NCBI RefSeq assembly: GCF_900101685.1 | Contig: NZ_FMZZ01000001.1 | Location: forward strand, 992,001 to 1,056,000 | Length of the DNA: 64,000 nucleotides | Origin: Actinokineospora iranica | GTDB lineage: Bacteria; Actinomycetota; Actinomycetes; Mycobacteriales; Pseudonocardiaceae | Reading direction: 5' to 3' | Part shown: one piece after another, positions 37,721-46,688 of the stretch | Numbering within the stretch: position 1 is the stretch's first letter | How the letters are laid out: every line of letters begins with the position of its first letter | Notes under the pieces: model-generated | The model's input: the letters and a program-made list of their open reading frames with translations, nothing else | What the model was told of the DNA's origin: nothing | The model's database searches: none | Position numbers and translations under genes: made by a program

Positions 37721-38734
37721 TCAGTCAACAGAACCGGATACCGGCGCGGCCTGCGCTCCGGCCGCCGCGTCGCTGCGGATATCGATGCGCCAACCGGTCA
37801 GTCGCGCGGCCAGCCGCGCGTTCTGCCCCTCCTTGCCGATCGCCAGCGAGAGCTGGAAGTCGGGCACCACCACCCGGGCGGTCTTGGCGCGCTCGTCCAC
37901 CACGGTGACCGAGACGACCTTGGCTGGCGAGAGCGCGTTGCCGACGAACGTCGCCGGGTCGTCGGACCAGTCGATGATGTCGATCTTCTCCCCGGCGAGC
38001 TCACTCATCACGTTGCGCACCCGGGCCCCCATCGGGCCGATGCAGGCGCCCTTGGCGTTGACCCCGGGGACGGTCGTGCGGACCGCGATCTTCGAGCGGT
38101 GCCCCGCCTCGCGGGCCACCGCCGGGATCTCGACGGTGCCGTCGTTGATCTCCGGGACCTCGAGCGCGAACAGCCTGCGCACGAGATTGGGGTGCGTACG
38201 GGACAACGTGATCTGGGGCCCACGTGTTCCCCGGGCGACGCCGACGACGTAGCACTTGATCCGGGTGCCGTGCTCGTAGCTCTCGCCGGGCACCTGCTCC
38301 ACCGCGGGCAGCACGCCCTCGGTGTCGCCGACCTGCACCACGACCATGCCGCGCGAGTTCGCCCGGGTGTCGCGCTGCACGACACCGGCGACGATCTCGC
38401 CCTCCTTGGCGGAGAACTCGCCGAAGGTGCGCTCGTGCTCTGCGTCGCGCAGGCGCTGCAGGATGACCTGGCGCGCGGTGGTCGCCGCGATCCGGCCGAA
38501 GCCCTCTGGGGTGTCGTCCCACTCGTCCTCGACCTGGCCGTCCGGGCCGGTGGTGAAGGCCAGGACCCGGACCAGGCCGGTGCGCCGGTCGATGTCGATG
38601 CGCGCGTGCGGCTGGTGCCCCTCGGTGTGCTTGTAGGCGGTCAGGAGAGCGGTCTCGATCGCCTCGATGACCGTCTCGAACGGAATGTCCTTGTCGCGCT
38701 CGATCGCCCGCAGCGCGGCGATGTCAACGTTCAT
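37721..38734 (-). CDS. nusA: Transcription termination/antitermination factor NusA
   Basis: NusA modulates RNA polymerase pausing, termination and antitermination. The 337-residue protein has the N-terminal RNAP-binding domain, S1 ([32 protein letters not shown], about 132-163), and two KH domains with [14 protein letters not shown] and [19 protein letters not shown]. It lacks the C-terminal acidic repeats of E. coli NusA, as usual for actinobacteria. ATG overlaps the rimP stop (ATGA). Confidence 0.97.
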   Translation of the reverse strand: MNVDIAALRAIERDKDIPFETVIEAIETALLTAYKHTEGHQPHARIDIDRRTGLVRVLAFTTGPDGQVEDEWDDTPEGFGRIAATTARQVILQRLRDAEHERTFGEFSAKEGEIVAGVVQRDTRANSRGMVVVQVGDTEGVLPAVEQVPGESYEHGTRIKCYVVGVARGTRGPQITLSRTHPNLVRRLFALEVPEINDGTVEIPAVAREAGHRSKIAVRTTVPGVNAKGACIGPMGARVRNVMSELAGEKIDIIDWSDDPATFVGNALSPAKVVSVTVVDERAKTARVVVPDFQLSLAIGKEGQNARLAARLTGWRIDIRSDAAAGAQAAPVSGSVD

Positions 38735-39300
38735 CGCGCGTCCTCCTCGTCACCGGATGCACGACCTTCGAGCATCGCCATGTCCGCCGCCGGCGGCTGC
38801 TTGAACTCCACTTCGACCACGGCCCGCGCGACGTCGGCGTAGCGCACCCGGCGCAGCGCGCCGTCGACGAGCAGCTCGACCTCGCCCTCGGGTTCCGCGT
38901 CGGCCGAGCCGACGCGCCCGGTGAACTCGGTTCCCTCGATCGGGCGAACTTTGACCAGCCGCAGCCGCGCGCGCCGCCAGTGGCGGGGGCGGGTCAGCGG
39001 GCGGTCCACGCCCGGGGAGGTGACCTCAAGGGTATAGGGCCCGCCGAGGACGGCGTCGTGCTCGTCGAGCACCGCGGACACCGCCCGGCTGACCACAGCG
39101 ACCTCGTCCAGGCCCACCCCGTCGTCGCCGTCGACCACGACCTTCACCAGCCGCCTGCGCCCGGCCTGGGCGACGTCGAGCTGCTCGAGCTCGAACCCGG
39201 TCTCCGCGATCGCCCCGGCCACGATCGGCTCCAGCGCCGCGGCGACGGGGTCGCCGGGCGCTGGATTCCTCGCGGAGTCGCGATGTCCCTGGTTGGCCAC
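38731..39300 (-). CDS. rimP: Ribosome maturation factor RimP
   Basis: RimP aids 30S assembly. The 189-residue protein has the RimP fold with [48 protein letters not shown] and [23 protein letters not shown] start at 39300 is preceded by GGGAGCGG. Forms an operon with nusA. It is divergent from a lipoprotein gene. Confident. Confidence 0.96.
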   Translation of the reverse strand: MANQGHRDSARNPAPGDPVAAALEPIVAGAIAETGFELEQLDVAQAGRRRLVKVVVDGDDGVGLDEVAVVSRAVSAVLDEHDAVLGGPYTLEVTSPGVDRPLTRPRHWRRARLRLVKVRPIEGTEFTGRVGSADAEPEGEVELLVDGALRRVRYADVARAVVEVEFKQPPAADMAMLEGRASGDEEDAR

Positions 39301-39466
39301 CTTGGCCGCTCCCTGTTCTGGTCGATGGTGCGATTGTCTGCCGGTCGGCGGTACCCACGCCGACCGCGGTCACCTAGCGTATCTCGCTGCTCGGCGCCAG
39401 GCCGCCGCAGGCGATCATCCGCGGGCTGCCGTGCTCCGTTCGCGCGGCCTGGCAGGATGACGCACC

Positions 39467-39949
39467 GTGAGCACACCCCCGCTGACCCGACGCGCGCTGT
39501 TCCGCGCCGCCGCGGCCGTCGCGGTCGCCGCGCCGCTGGTCGCCTGCACCACGGGACCCGACGGCCCGCCGCAGCCGGACCCGCTGGTCGAACTGGCCGC
39601 CCGCGCCCGCGCCGACGCGGCGATGGCCACGGCGGTCGCCGCCGCGACGCCCGCGCTGGCCGCCGAGGCCACCGAGGTCGCCACGGCGCGCGGCGAGCAC
39701 GCCGAGGTGCTGCAGCGGGAGGTGGACCGGGAGCGTCCGCCCACGAGCAGCGCGGCGCCCAGCGCGACGACGACCCCGCCGCCCACCCCGCCCGCGGACG
39801 CCGCCGCGGCGAAGAAGGCGCTGACCGAGGGCCTGGCGGCAGCGGAGCAGCAGGCCGCGGCCGTGGTGGCGACCGTGCCCCGCTACCGGGCAGGCATGGT
39901 CGGCTCGGTAGCCGCGGCCTGCGCGAGCCTGCGGGAGGTGCTGTCATGA
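39467..39949 (+). CDS. Lipoprotein of unknown function
   Basis: The 160-residue protein has a lipoprotein signal with a twin-arginine near the start (TRRALFRAAAAVAVAAPLVAC, Cys27). After a short Gly/Pro-rich stretch it is alpha-helical and Ala-rich with no known domain. It sits directly before the DUF4439 ferritin-like gene, from which it is separated only by a 70-base cassette. These two are a common pair upstream of rimP. Confidence 0.75.
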   Translation: MSTPPLTRRALFRAAAAVAVAAPLVACTTGPDGPPQPDPLVELAARARADAAMATAVAAATPALAAEATEVATARGEHAEVLQREVDRERPPTSSAAPSATTTPPPTPPADAAAAKKALTEGLAAAEQQAAAVVATVPRYRAGMVGSVAAACASLREVLS

Positions 39950-40023
39950 GCGAGCGTGCGAGCGAATCAATGGCACAGTGCGCGGGCGTGCGGGGCCACC
40001 GAACGAGTGAGGTGGTCCAGTGA
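39946..40023 (+). CDS. Putative 25-residue leader peptide in a short repeat cassette (copy 1)
   Basis: ATG at 39946 overlaps the lipoprotein stop codon (ATGA) and the frame MSERASES...TSEVVQ ends with TGA at 40021-40023, which overlaps the GTG start of the DUF4439 gene (GTGA). A close relative with the same design lies at 45663. The frame has no dedicated ribosome site, so it would be read by translational coupling. The TGAGGTGGTCC near its end may be the ribosome site for the downstream gene. Whether the peptide itself is made is unknown. Confidence 0.45.
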   Translation: MSERASESMAQCAGVRGHRTSEVVQ

Positions 40024-40517
40024 ACGTCCAGGAGCCGACCGAGCAGGCGCAGCCAGCCAGCGTGGCCGCTTCGCGCCCGCCGCTGCCGCAGGACACCTTG
40101 GCCGCGGTGCAGCAGGCGCTCGGCGCCGAGCACGCGGCGGTGTGGGCCTACGGGCTGGTCAGCGCGTTCCTGCCCGCGTCGTTCGACAAGCCGATCGGTG
40201 AGGGCGCGACGGCGCACCGGGCGCGCCGGGACGCCACGGCGCGGCTGCTTGGCGCCGCGGGCGCGATCCCCGAGCCTGCCGAGCCCGCGTATCTGCCGCC
40301 GCAGCCGGTGACCGACCAGGCCTCGGCGCTGGCGCTGCTGGTGAGCGCGGAGCAGGACGGCACGGTCGCCTGGCGGGCGGTTCTGGAGCGCACGGACGAC
40401 GCGGACGTCCGCAAGAACGCGGCGGACGCGCTTACCGAGTCGGCGGTACGGGCGACTCGGTGGCGGAAAGCGGCTGGTGTGCATCCGGCGACACCGGCGA
40501 TGCCGGGGCAGGCCTGA
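40020..40517 (+). CDS. DUF4439 ferritin-like domain protein
   Basis: The 165-residue product has QQALGAEHAAVWAYGLVSAFLP (about 23-44), DATARLLGAAGAIPEPAEPAYLPP and ALLVSAEQDGTVAWRAVLE, the four-helix DUF4439 pattern with E-x-x-H near the first helix. Metal binding is plausible. GTG start overlaps the leader-peptide stop. It belongs to the rimP-region cluster. Confidence 0.85.
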   Translation: MNVQEPTEQAQPASVAASRPPLPQDTLAAVQQALGAEHAAVWAYGLVSAFLPASFDKPIGEGATAHRARRDATARLLGAAGAIPEPAEPAYLPPQPVTDQASALALLVSAEQDGTVAWRAVLERTDDADVRKNAADALTESAVRATRWRKAAGVHPATPAMPGQA

Positions 40518-40518
40518 C

Positions 40519-41292
40519 TCAGCGGGTGAAGGCGTCGCTGAGTCTGATGGCGTCCGCGCACACGTCGTCCAGCAGCTTTTCCGCGTTCGGGTCGCCCTTG
40601 TACGCCTTGCTGTTCGTGGTGAAATCGCCCTCCACGATGACGACCGCTGTTCCCTCACTTTTCACGAAATAGCCATCATTGGCACTCAGCGAAGCCAGTC
40701 CGGGGACAGCGACGAGTTTGCCGCGGACCACATCGTTGACATTGCCGGTGTTCGACCGCTCGGAGAGGTCGCGGAGCGCCTGCGCGTCCGCCGCGGAGCG
40801 CATTTCGACCCTGGCCACGGACACCAGGATGTCTTTGTTCTCCACGGTCGTCTGGTAAAGCCCCCTGGTCAGCGACGCGCAGGGCGTCTGCTGGAAGAAC
40901 GCCTGCACCTGGTTGTACGAGTGCGCGACGCAGTCGGTGTCCGTGCGCGGGCCGGGCAGGCCCTCGTGCGGGGTGAACTGGTACCGGCCGGAGGACGCGC
41001 TCGTGTTCGGGCCCGTGGGCTGGCTGGGCGAGGAAACGTCGCCGCCGTCGTCCTGGATGTGGTTCCACACCAGCCCGGCGACCACCCCGACCGCGACCAG
41101 ACCGGCGATCCGCAGCGCCCAGACCAGCCCGGGACGCCGTTCCAATGCCGTCGGCTGCTCGTCGCCGCTGGTGAACGGGAGCGGGTCCGGCCTCGGCGGC
41201 CCACCGGTGACCCGCGGAATCCAGGTCGTTTCATCCGCATCGCTCTCGCGCCCTGGTCGCGGCGGCTGCACTGGATGATGTGGGGACGACAT
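40519..41292 (-). CDS. Single-pass membrane protein with IPRVTGG N-terminal motif
   Basis: The 257-residue protein has a Pro-rich cytoplasmic tail containing ETTWIPRVTGG (about 21-31), one membrane helix (LVWALRIAGLVAVGVVAGLVW, about 55-75) and an extracellular domain with four Cys (TDCVAH, TPCASL, DDVCAD). It is tightly convergent with the DUF4439 gene, with one base between. No known domain. The motif recurs in the YibE/F protein at 60797-62059. Confidence 0.75.
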   Translation of the reverse strand: MSSPHHPVQPPRPGRESDADETTWIPRVTGGPPRPDPLPFTSGDEQPTALERRPGLVWALRIAGLVAVGVVAGLVWNHIQDDGGDVSSPSQPTGPNTSASSGRYQFTPHEGLPGPRTDTDCVAHSYNQVQAFFQQTPCASLTRGLYQTTVENKDILVSVARVEMRSAADAQALRDLSERSNTGNVNDVVRGKLVAVPGLASLSANDGYFVKSEGTAVVIVEGDFTTNSKAYKGDPNAEKLLDDVCADAIRLSDAFTR

Positions 41293-41520
41293 GCCGGCTA
41301 CGATAAACCCCGGACCACCCGTTCGGGTCCGTCGCCCTGTGATCTTGGCCGGTGCCTCTCAGCAACCGCGACCGCCCCCGAAAAGCCCATTCTCCGCCGC
41401 CCCAAAGCCCCCACCACAAAACCCACCCGCCCTGGGGGACCATCCCTGAACCAGACTATCGCCGCAGGTCAGTGCGGGGAAGAGAACGCGGCGCGCCGGT
41501 GGATGACTCCGCCCCGCGAA

Positions 41521-42549
41521 TCAGCGGCGATCCCTCGTGATGGCGCGGACCGCATCCGCCACGTCTTCCTCGGTGTTGTAGATGTGGCAGGCGAGCCGGG
41601 CGCGGCCCGCGCGAACCGCGCAGCGGATGCCCGCGGCCGCGAGGCGGTCGGCTGCGCCGGGCAGGTCCAGGGACACGATGGCCGACCCTCGCGGCGGCAG
41701 GTCCAGGCGGGCGAGCAGGTCGTCGGCCAAGCCGACGCAGTGCCGGTGGACGGCCGCGCGGTCGAGGCTCGCCAGCCAGGGCAGGGCGGCCGCCGCGCCC
41801 ACGTGCGCGAGCCAGACCGGGGCCAGGTCGTAGGCGCGCGCGTCCGCGGCGAGGCGCAGCGGGAGGTCGTAGACGGTGTCCCACGGGTCTTCGCCCGCGT
41901 ACCAGTTGGCGGCGACGGGGTGGGTCCACTCGGCGGCGTCCGGGCGGATCGCGAGCCAGGCCGCGCCGCGCGGGGACAGCAGCCACTTGTAGCCAGCGCC
42001 GACGACCCAGTCCGCCCACCCGAGGTCCAGCGGCAGCCAGCCGACGGCCTGGGTGGCGTCGAGCAGGACCCGGGCCCCGCACGCGCGCAGCGCGGCCAGG
42101 TCGGCGATCGCACCACCGGCCGACTGCACGATGCTGACCACGGCCAAGTCGAACTCCCCGGCGCGCTCAGCCAGGTCGGCGTGGTCGACCTCGGTGACGG
42201 TCACGCCACGACCGGCCTGCGCGGCGAACGGGAACGTGGCGCTGGTGAACTCGCCGCGCGCGACCACCACCCGGGTGCCGTCCGGCACGCCCGCCGCGAC
42301 CATGCCCACCTGCTGCGACACGCTCGCGCCGATGGCGACCCGCCCGGGGTCGACGCCGACCAGACCCGCCCACGCCGCCCGGGACACCGCGACGGACTCG
42401 TCGAATCCCGGCGCGCTGTCCGCGCCGGAGCGCCACCGGGCGACGGACTCGGCGACGGCGTCGGCCACCCGCGCGGGCGGGATGCCGATGCTCGCGGTGT
42501 TGAGGTAGCCGGGCGGCACGTCGAACTGCTCTCCGAAGGCGGTGCGCAC
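41521..42549 (-). CDS. Class V aminotransferase / cysteine desulfurase-like PLP enzyme
   Basis: The 342-residue protein begins VRTAFGEQFDVPPGYLNTASIGIPPARV and has the fold-type I class V pattern: GDxxxP-like region, LLDATQAVGWLPLDLGWADWVVGAGYKWLLSPRGAAWLAI with Lys in GAGYKWLL (Schiff base). It is somewhat short compared with NifS-like enzymes. Likely an isopenicillin-N-epimerase-like or desulfurase-like enzyme of unknown substrate. Divergent from YjbQ. Confidence 0.88.
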   Translation of the reverse strand: MRTAFGEQFDVPPGYLNTASIGIPPARVADAVAESVARWRSGADSAPGFDESVAVSRAAWAGLVGVDPGRVAIGASVSQQVGMVAAGVPDGTRVVVARGEFTSATFPFAAQAGRGVTVTEVDHADLAERAGEFDLAVVSIVQSAGGAIADLAALRACGARVLLDATQAVGWLPLDLGWADWVVGAGYKWLLSPRGAAWLAIRPDAAEWTHPVAANWYAGEDPWDTVYDLPLRLAADARAYDLAPVWLAHVGAAAALPWLASLDRAAVHRHCVGLADDLLARLDLPPRGSAIVSLDLPGAADRLAAAGIRCAVRAGRARLACHIYNTEEDVADAVRAITRDRR

Positions 42550-42563
42550 GCCCCGACCTTACG

Positions 42564-42983
42564 GTGGGAGCCGTGCACAGCGTGGAGATCGAAATCCGCA
42601 CCGGCGACCGCGAGGTCGTCCACGACCTGACCGACCGCTGCCAGCGGTTCCTGTCCGACGCCGGGGCCGTGGACGGCCTGCTCCACCTCTGGGTGCCGCA
42701 CGCGACGGCGGGCATCGCGATCATCGAGACCGGCGCGGGCAGCGACGACGACCTGCTGGCCGCCCTGGCGCACCTGCTCCCGCCCGACTTCCGCTGGCGG
42801 CACCGGCACGGGACTCCCGGGCACGGCCGCGACCACGTGCTCCCGGCGCTGGTCCCGCCGTACGCGAGCGTCCCGGTGCTGGGCGGGAGCATGGCCCTGG
42901 GCACCTGGCAGTCGATCTGCCTGGTCGACACGAACGTCGACAACCCGGTGCGCAAGGTCCGCTTGAGCTACCTCACCGGCTGA
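42564..42983 (+). CDS. YjbQ/UPF0047 family protein (secondary thiamine-phosphate synthase)
   Basis: The protein of 139 residues (136 if GTG 42573 is used, giving the family-like start VHSVEIEIRTG) shows GLLHLWVPHATAGIAIIE, and HRHGTPGHGRDHVLPALVPPYASVPVLGGSMALGTWQSICLVDT. The two His clusters and LGTWQ-x-I-x-LxxxD are typical of UPF0047. Some members replace ThiE weakly. It is next to the aminotransferase but on the opposite strand. Confidence 0.92.
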   Translation: MGAVHSVEIEIRTGDREVVHDLTDRCQRFLSDAGAVDGLLHLWVPHATAGIAIIETGAGSDDDLLAALAHLLPPDFRWRHRHGTPGHGRDHVLPALVPPYASVPVLGGSMALGTWQSICLVDTNVDNPVRKVRLSYLTG

Positions 42984-43983
42984 CCGCCGACTCCGGCTCG
43001 CGAACCGGCCGCGCGGTCTCCGGGCGCGGCGGGACGAGCAGGACCGCGAGACCCGCGACCGCGAGCGCGCCGAGGACGACCAGCCCGAGGGCGACGTCCG
43101 GGGCGGAACCGGCGCCTTGGATGAGGCTGCGCAGGCCTTCGGTCGCGAAGCGGAACGGGGTCCACGACCAGAGCAGCGCCCGGTAGGCCGGGTCGAGCAT
43201 CTCCGGGATCTGGCCCGCGACGGCTGGGGCGATGAGGTAGAGCGGCCCGAGGACCGCCATCGCGCGCACGCCGAGCAGGCGCAGCAGCGCGCCCTGCAGG
43301 GCGCTGAAGGCGACCGCCACGAGCAGCAGGTACCCAAGGACCGGCACGGTCAGCGGCAGGTCCGCGTCCCAGAGGGCGAGCAGGCCCGCCACCGCGGCGA
43401 CGCCCGCGACGCTGACCCCCGCGACCAGCCCGATTCGGTGGGCGGGCCGCGGCGCCCCATCGATCCGCTTGCCGAGCAACAGCAGGCCTATACCGGCGAC
43501 CAGGCCGCCGACCCAGAGCAGGACCGTCGCGGCGAGCGGGGCGACGCGGCCCGCGGGGCTCGCCGGGTGCAGCGTGACCGTGCGGACCTCGCCGCCGACG
43601 GCCTGCGCGGCGGCGGTCAGGATCGGCTGGGCGACCTGCGCGCCCTGGGGGTTGACCGCGCCGGACAGCACGACGGTCGCGCCCGGCCCGCCCGGCGTCG
43701 GGGCGAGTTCGAGGATTCCGTAGACGTCCTTGTCGGCCAGCGCCCGCCGCGCCGAGTCAGGGCTCTCGACCCGCCAGGCCACCGCGTCGCCGCCGTGCCT
43801 CGCGATCCGCTCAGCCGCGGGCCGCAGCGCGTCGGGGGCGGAGACCGCGAGCGGGACGGCGTCGGGGCGGGCGCTGGCCTGGACGCCGAAGGTCAGCAGG
43901 CCGAGGACGGCCGCGACCACCGCGCCCGCGACCGATAACGCCACCACCAGGGCGGCTGGGCGGCCGGGACTGTGCGTGGACAT
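42973..43983 (-). CDS. ABC-2/YhgE-Pip-like membrane protein
   Basis: The 336-residue protein starts MSTHSPGRPAALVVALSVAGAVVAAVLGLLTFGV, one helix followed by an external domain of about 130 residues (VWxVESPDSARRALADKDVYGILEL, VVLSGAVNPQGAQVAQPILTAA), then about five helices. The layout resembles DUF3533/YhgE/Pip-type membrane proteins related to ABC-2 permeases. AAGGAG precedes the ATG at 43983. An inverted-repeat operator is present upstream. Overlaps the YjbQ end by eleven bases on the other strand. Confidence 0.78.
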   Translation of the reverse strand: MSTHSPGRPAALVVALSVAGAVVAAVLGLLTFGVQASARPDAVPLAVSAPDALRPAAERIARHGGDAVAWRVESPDSARRALADKDVYGILELAPTPGGPGATVVLSGAVNPQGAQVAQPILTAAAQAVGGEVRTVTLHPASPAGRVAPLAATVLLWVGGLVAGIGLLLLGKRIDGAPRPAHRIGLVAGVSVAGVAAVAGLLALWDADLPLTVPVLGYLLLVAVAFSALQGALLRLLGVRAMAVLGPLYLIAPAVAGQIPEMLDPAYRALLWSWTPFRFATEGLRSLIQGAGSAPDVALGLVVLGALAVAGLAVLLVPPRPETARPVREPESAVSR

Positions 43984-44015
43984 GTCGAACTCCTTGTTCA
44001 TCATGTGTTGAATTA

Positions 44016-44042
44016 GGTCGGCCAGCGTAAGCTGGTCCGACC
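44016..44042. promoter_or_regulatory. Imperfect palindrome in a divergent promoter
   Basis: GGTCGGCCAGC-GTAA-GCTGG-T-CCGACC forms an 11-bp stem with one bulged base. It lies 33-59 bases upstream of the membrane-protein ATG at 43983 and before the gene at 44110. TetR- or GntR-type operators look like this, but no regulator gene is next to it. Confidence 0.45.
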
Positions 44043-44109
44043 GTCGGGTCAACGCTTGGTGAATTGATCCCACGCAGGGTCACCGGGATGTCACGACGAC
44101 TGCATTACC

Positions 44110-44835
44110 GTGCTCACTGTGCGAAACCAGCGGGCTGCCGTCACCGCGGCCGCGCTCGTGCTCGCCGCGACCGTGATCGCCGGGTTCCTGCTGCTCGGGT
44201 CCGGCGGCGACGAGTCGGGCGAGGCGACCGCGACCGCCGTCGCGCCGACCAGCACCCGCGCGGCGTCCCCGCGGCCGCCGCGCAACCCGGGCTGGCAGGT
44301 CATCGACGACCCAGCGGCCGGACTGCGCTACGAGGTGCCGCCCGACTGGTCGCTCGCCCCGGACACCGAGTCGCTGGAGTCCTCCAGCGGCGTCGAGTTG
44401 GGCCACCTCGCCGACTTCGGCGTCTACCTGTGCCAGGGCGCGGAGTACGGCCGCGCGTTCAGCGGCAGCGGCGTCGTCCCCGGCGCGGTCGACCCGGCCG
44501 AGGCCGCCGCCGAACTCGCCGCTGCCATCGCCGCCGACCAGTACAGCGACGGCAGCCAGACCGCCCGGGTCACCCTGTCGCGGGCCACGCCGCTGGTGCG
44601 CGACGGCGCGCGCGGCGCCCTGGTGCGCGCCGAGGCCGAGGCGACCGCCGACGACGTCGCCGACCGGTGCGCCAGCACGAAGGGCGAGATCACCGTGGTG
44701 GCGCTGGCGACCGAGGCGGGCGCCGCTGTCGTCGTGCTCGGCGCGGACGTCGAGCCGGGCGCGGACTCCGCCGCCCCGACCGTCGCGGTGGAGCAGTTGC
44801 GCGCGGTGACCGACAGCGTCCGTTTGCGCCGTTAA
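44110..44835 (+). CDS. Single-pass membrane-anchored extracytoplasmic protein (paralogue of 45716 gene)
   Basis: The 241-residue protein has an N-terminal membrane helix (VTAAALVLAATVIAGFLLLG), a Ser/Thr/Pro linker and an external domain starting GLRYEVPPDWSLAPDTES. The VPxDW opening, matched Cys (YLCQG, DRCAST) and overall order resemble the domain of the protein at 45716. No known function. The start may be GTG 44110 or 44119. Confidence 0.7.
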   Translation: MLTVRNQRAAVTAAALVLAATVIAGFLLLGSGGDESGEATATAVAPTSTRAASPRPPRNPGWQVIDDPAAGLRYEVPPDWSLAPDTESLESSSGVELGHLADFGVYLCQGAEYGRAFSGSGVVPGAVDPAEAAAELAAAIAADQYSDGSQTARVTLSRATPLVRDGARGALVRAEAEATADDVADRCASTKGEITVVALATEAGAAVVVLGADVEPGADSAAPTVAVEQLRAVTDSVRLRR

Positions 44836-44910
44836 GACCGACCGGATAGCGGGCGGCCAGCCGGGTGAGAGCCGAGCCTGCGTGTCGGCGTCCCGTGCCA
44901 CCATGGCCGG

Positions 44911-45666
44911 ATGACCCACACGGCTCCGACCACCCTCCTGCTCTGGGACATCGACCTGACCCTCGTCGACTACAGCGGCACCGGCCGCGCCTGGTACGGC
45001 CGGGCGCTGTCGCGGGTGCTGGGCATCGAACTGGCCCACCTGCCGGTGTTCCCGGGCCGCACGGAGCGGTCGATCGCGGTGGAGATGCTGGAGGCGCACG
45101 GGGTCGAGTGGACCGAGGACCACGTCGAGCGGATCTTCGCCGAACTCGTCGCGGTCGCCACCGCGGCCAGACCGGACCTGCCCACCCTCGGCCGCGCGCT
45201 GCCCGGCGCGGCGGAGATCCTGGCCGCCGTCGCCACCCGCCCGGCCGTGGTGCAGTCGCTGGTCACCGGCAACCTGCCGGAGGTCGCTGACTGCAAACTC
45301 GCCCCGTTCGGCCTCGACCGGCACCTCGACCTGGAGATCGGCGGCTACGGCTCGCTCTCCATCGACCGGCACGAGCTGGTGGCCGCCGCGACGCAGGCGG
45401 CCGAGCGCAAATACCGAACCCGGTTCCCGCCCGAGTCGGTCGTGGTCGTCGGCGACACCCCGCACGACATCGCCGCCGCCCGACACCTCGGCGCCGTCGG
45501 CGTCGGCGTCGCCACCGGCAGGCACTCGATGGCGGAACTGGCCGCGTCCGGCGCCCGGGTGGTGCTGCCCGACCTGTCCGACACCGCCGCGGCGCTCGAC
45601 GCGATCCTGGGCTGCGCGGGTTCGAGCGACAAGGTCAAACAGGACCAACTACCGTCTGGGGCATGA
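44911..45666 (+). CDS. HAD superfamily hydrolase
   Basis: The 251-residue protein has HAD motif I LLWDIDLTLVDYSG (D-x-D, about 11-16), motif II VQSLVTGNLPEV (about 113-124), the conserved Lys region (AERKYRT) and motif IV VVVVGDTPHDIAAARHLGA. The cap resembles phosphoglycolate phosphatase-like (PGP/Gph) enzymes. A role in removing small phosphate metabolites is likely. Its stop overlaps the ATG of a leader cassette. Confidence 0.93.
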   Translation: MTHTAPTTLLLWDIDLTLVDYSGTGRAWYGRALSRVLGIELAHLPVFPGRTERSIAVEMLEAHGVEWTEDHVERIFAELVAVATAARPDLPTLGRALPGAAEILAAVATRPAVVQSLVTGNLPEVADCKLAPFGLDRHLDLEIGGYGSLSIDRHELVAAATQAAERKYRTRFPPESVVVVGDTPHDIAAARHLGAVGVGVATGRHSMAELAASGARVVLPDLSDTAAALDAILGCAGSSDKVKQDQLPSGA

Positions 45667-45719
45667 GCGAGCTTGCGAGCGAATCATTGGGTCGCCGAAC
45701 TGGTGAGGTGGTCCGATGA
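45663..45719 (+). CDS. Putative 18-residue leader peptide in a short repeat cassette (copy 2)
   Basis: ATG 45663 overlaps the HAD stop (ATGA). The frame MSELASESLGRRTGEVVR ends TGA at 45717-45719, which overlaps the ATG of the next gene at 45716. Nucleotides GAGCGAGC-T-TGCGAGCGAATCA and GGTGAGGTGGTCC match copy 1, with the middle part shorter. The design is the same, so the cassette has been inserted twice between an upstream stop and a downstream start. Confidence 0.45.
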   Translation: MSELASESLGRRTGEVVR

Positions 45720-46681
45720 GCACTCCCGGTGGTCCGTACTGGCAGGAGCAGCACCCGCAGTACCAAGTGGACCCGCTCACCGGACAGCCGGTGTCCCAAC
45801 AGCCGCAGCAGACCGGCTTCCAGGGCGGCGGTTACCAGGGTTTCGGCATGTACCCGCAGCGGCAGCCCGAACCGCCCAAGCCGAACCGGACGCCACTGAT
45901 CGTCACGCTGGTCGTGGTCGTCGTGGTGGCGATCGGCGCGGTCACCACCCTGCTGCTGGTGAACCGCGACAGCGACGACCCCGCGCCGGTCGCGGCTCCG
46001 TCCAGCTCGGCCGAGAAGACGACCGCGGACCGCCCCACGGCGACGCGCAAGCCGGTCACGAGCAGCCCGAGGCCCACGACGTCGACCACCCCGACCGATG
46101 TCAGCCAAATCAAGGTCGACCCGGTGATCTCCGGCTGGCAGGGCGTTCTGTCCCCTAAGGAAGGCGTCGCCTACGACGTCCCCAAGGACTGGGAAGTCGA
46201 GAAGCCGAGCGTCATCGTCGGGTTCGACGACAACGAGGGCAAGCCGACCGCGGTCATGCACGGCGTGTCGACCTACAAGCCCGAGGCGTGCGCCGATGTG
46301 AAGGGGTCCTACCGCGGCCACGTCGGGTTCGTCAGCGCGGGCACCGCGGAGCCGGAACGGGCCGCGCGCAACGGCGCGAAGCTGTTCGCCGACGCCGCCG
46401 CGCTCAACGCGGACGGCTCGAAGGCCCCGGTCACGGTCACCGATCCGGTCCCGGCCAAGGTCGACCATGGCAAGATCGACGCGGTGTCCGCGACGGCGAC
46501 GCTGACGGTCAACCAGCCCGGCGAGTGTTCGTCCCCGACAGTCCTGTTCACCACTGTCGCGTTCAAGAACGGCGCGAACACGGTGCTGTTCATGATGTAC
46601 ATGGACCAGGGCACGCCGGACGCGCTGCCCGCCGACATCGCCGCGCAGGTCGTGTCGAGCATCCGGCCGCACAAGGACTGA
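45716..46681 (+). CDS. Single-pass membrane protein with extracellular domain
   Basis: The 321-residue protein has a Gln/Pro-rich cytoplasmic tail (PQYQVDPLTGQPVSQQPQQ), one membrane helix (about 60-82, PLIVTLVVVVVVAIGAVTTLLLV), a Ser/Thr linker and an external domain of about 185 residues (GVAYDVPKDWEVEKP ... GVSTYKPEACADVKG ... ADIAAQVVSSIRP). It is a paralogue of the 44110 protein. Function unknown; possible DUF8017-like extracellular domain. Confidence 0.78.
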   Translation: MSTPGGPYWQEQHPQYQVDPLTGQPVSQQPQQTGFQGGGYQGFGMYPQRQPEPPKPNRTPLIVTLVVVVVVAIGAVTTLLLVNRDSDDPAPVAAPSSSAEKTTADRPTATRKPVTSSPRPTTSTTPTDVSQIKVDPVISGWQGVLSPKEGVAYDVPKDWEVEKPSVIVGFDDNEGKPTAVMHGVSTYKPEACADVKGSYRGHVGFVSAGTAEPERAARNGAKLFADAAALNADGSKAPVTVTDPVPAKVDHGKIDAVSATATLTVNQPGECSSPTVLFTTVAFKNGANTVLFMMYMDQGTPDALPADIAAQVVSSIRPHKD

Positions 46682-46688
46682 CCGACTC

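Noticed and set aside
33649-37908. 1419-residue open frame on the plus strand across infB
   Set aside because: Antisense of infB and nusA. Low-complexity Ala/Thr/Gly runs mirror the Gly/Pro linker of IF-2.
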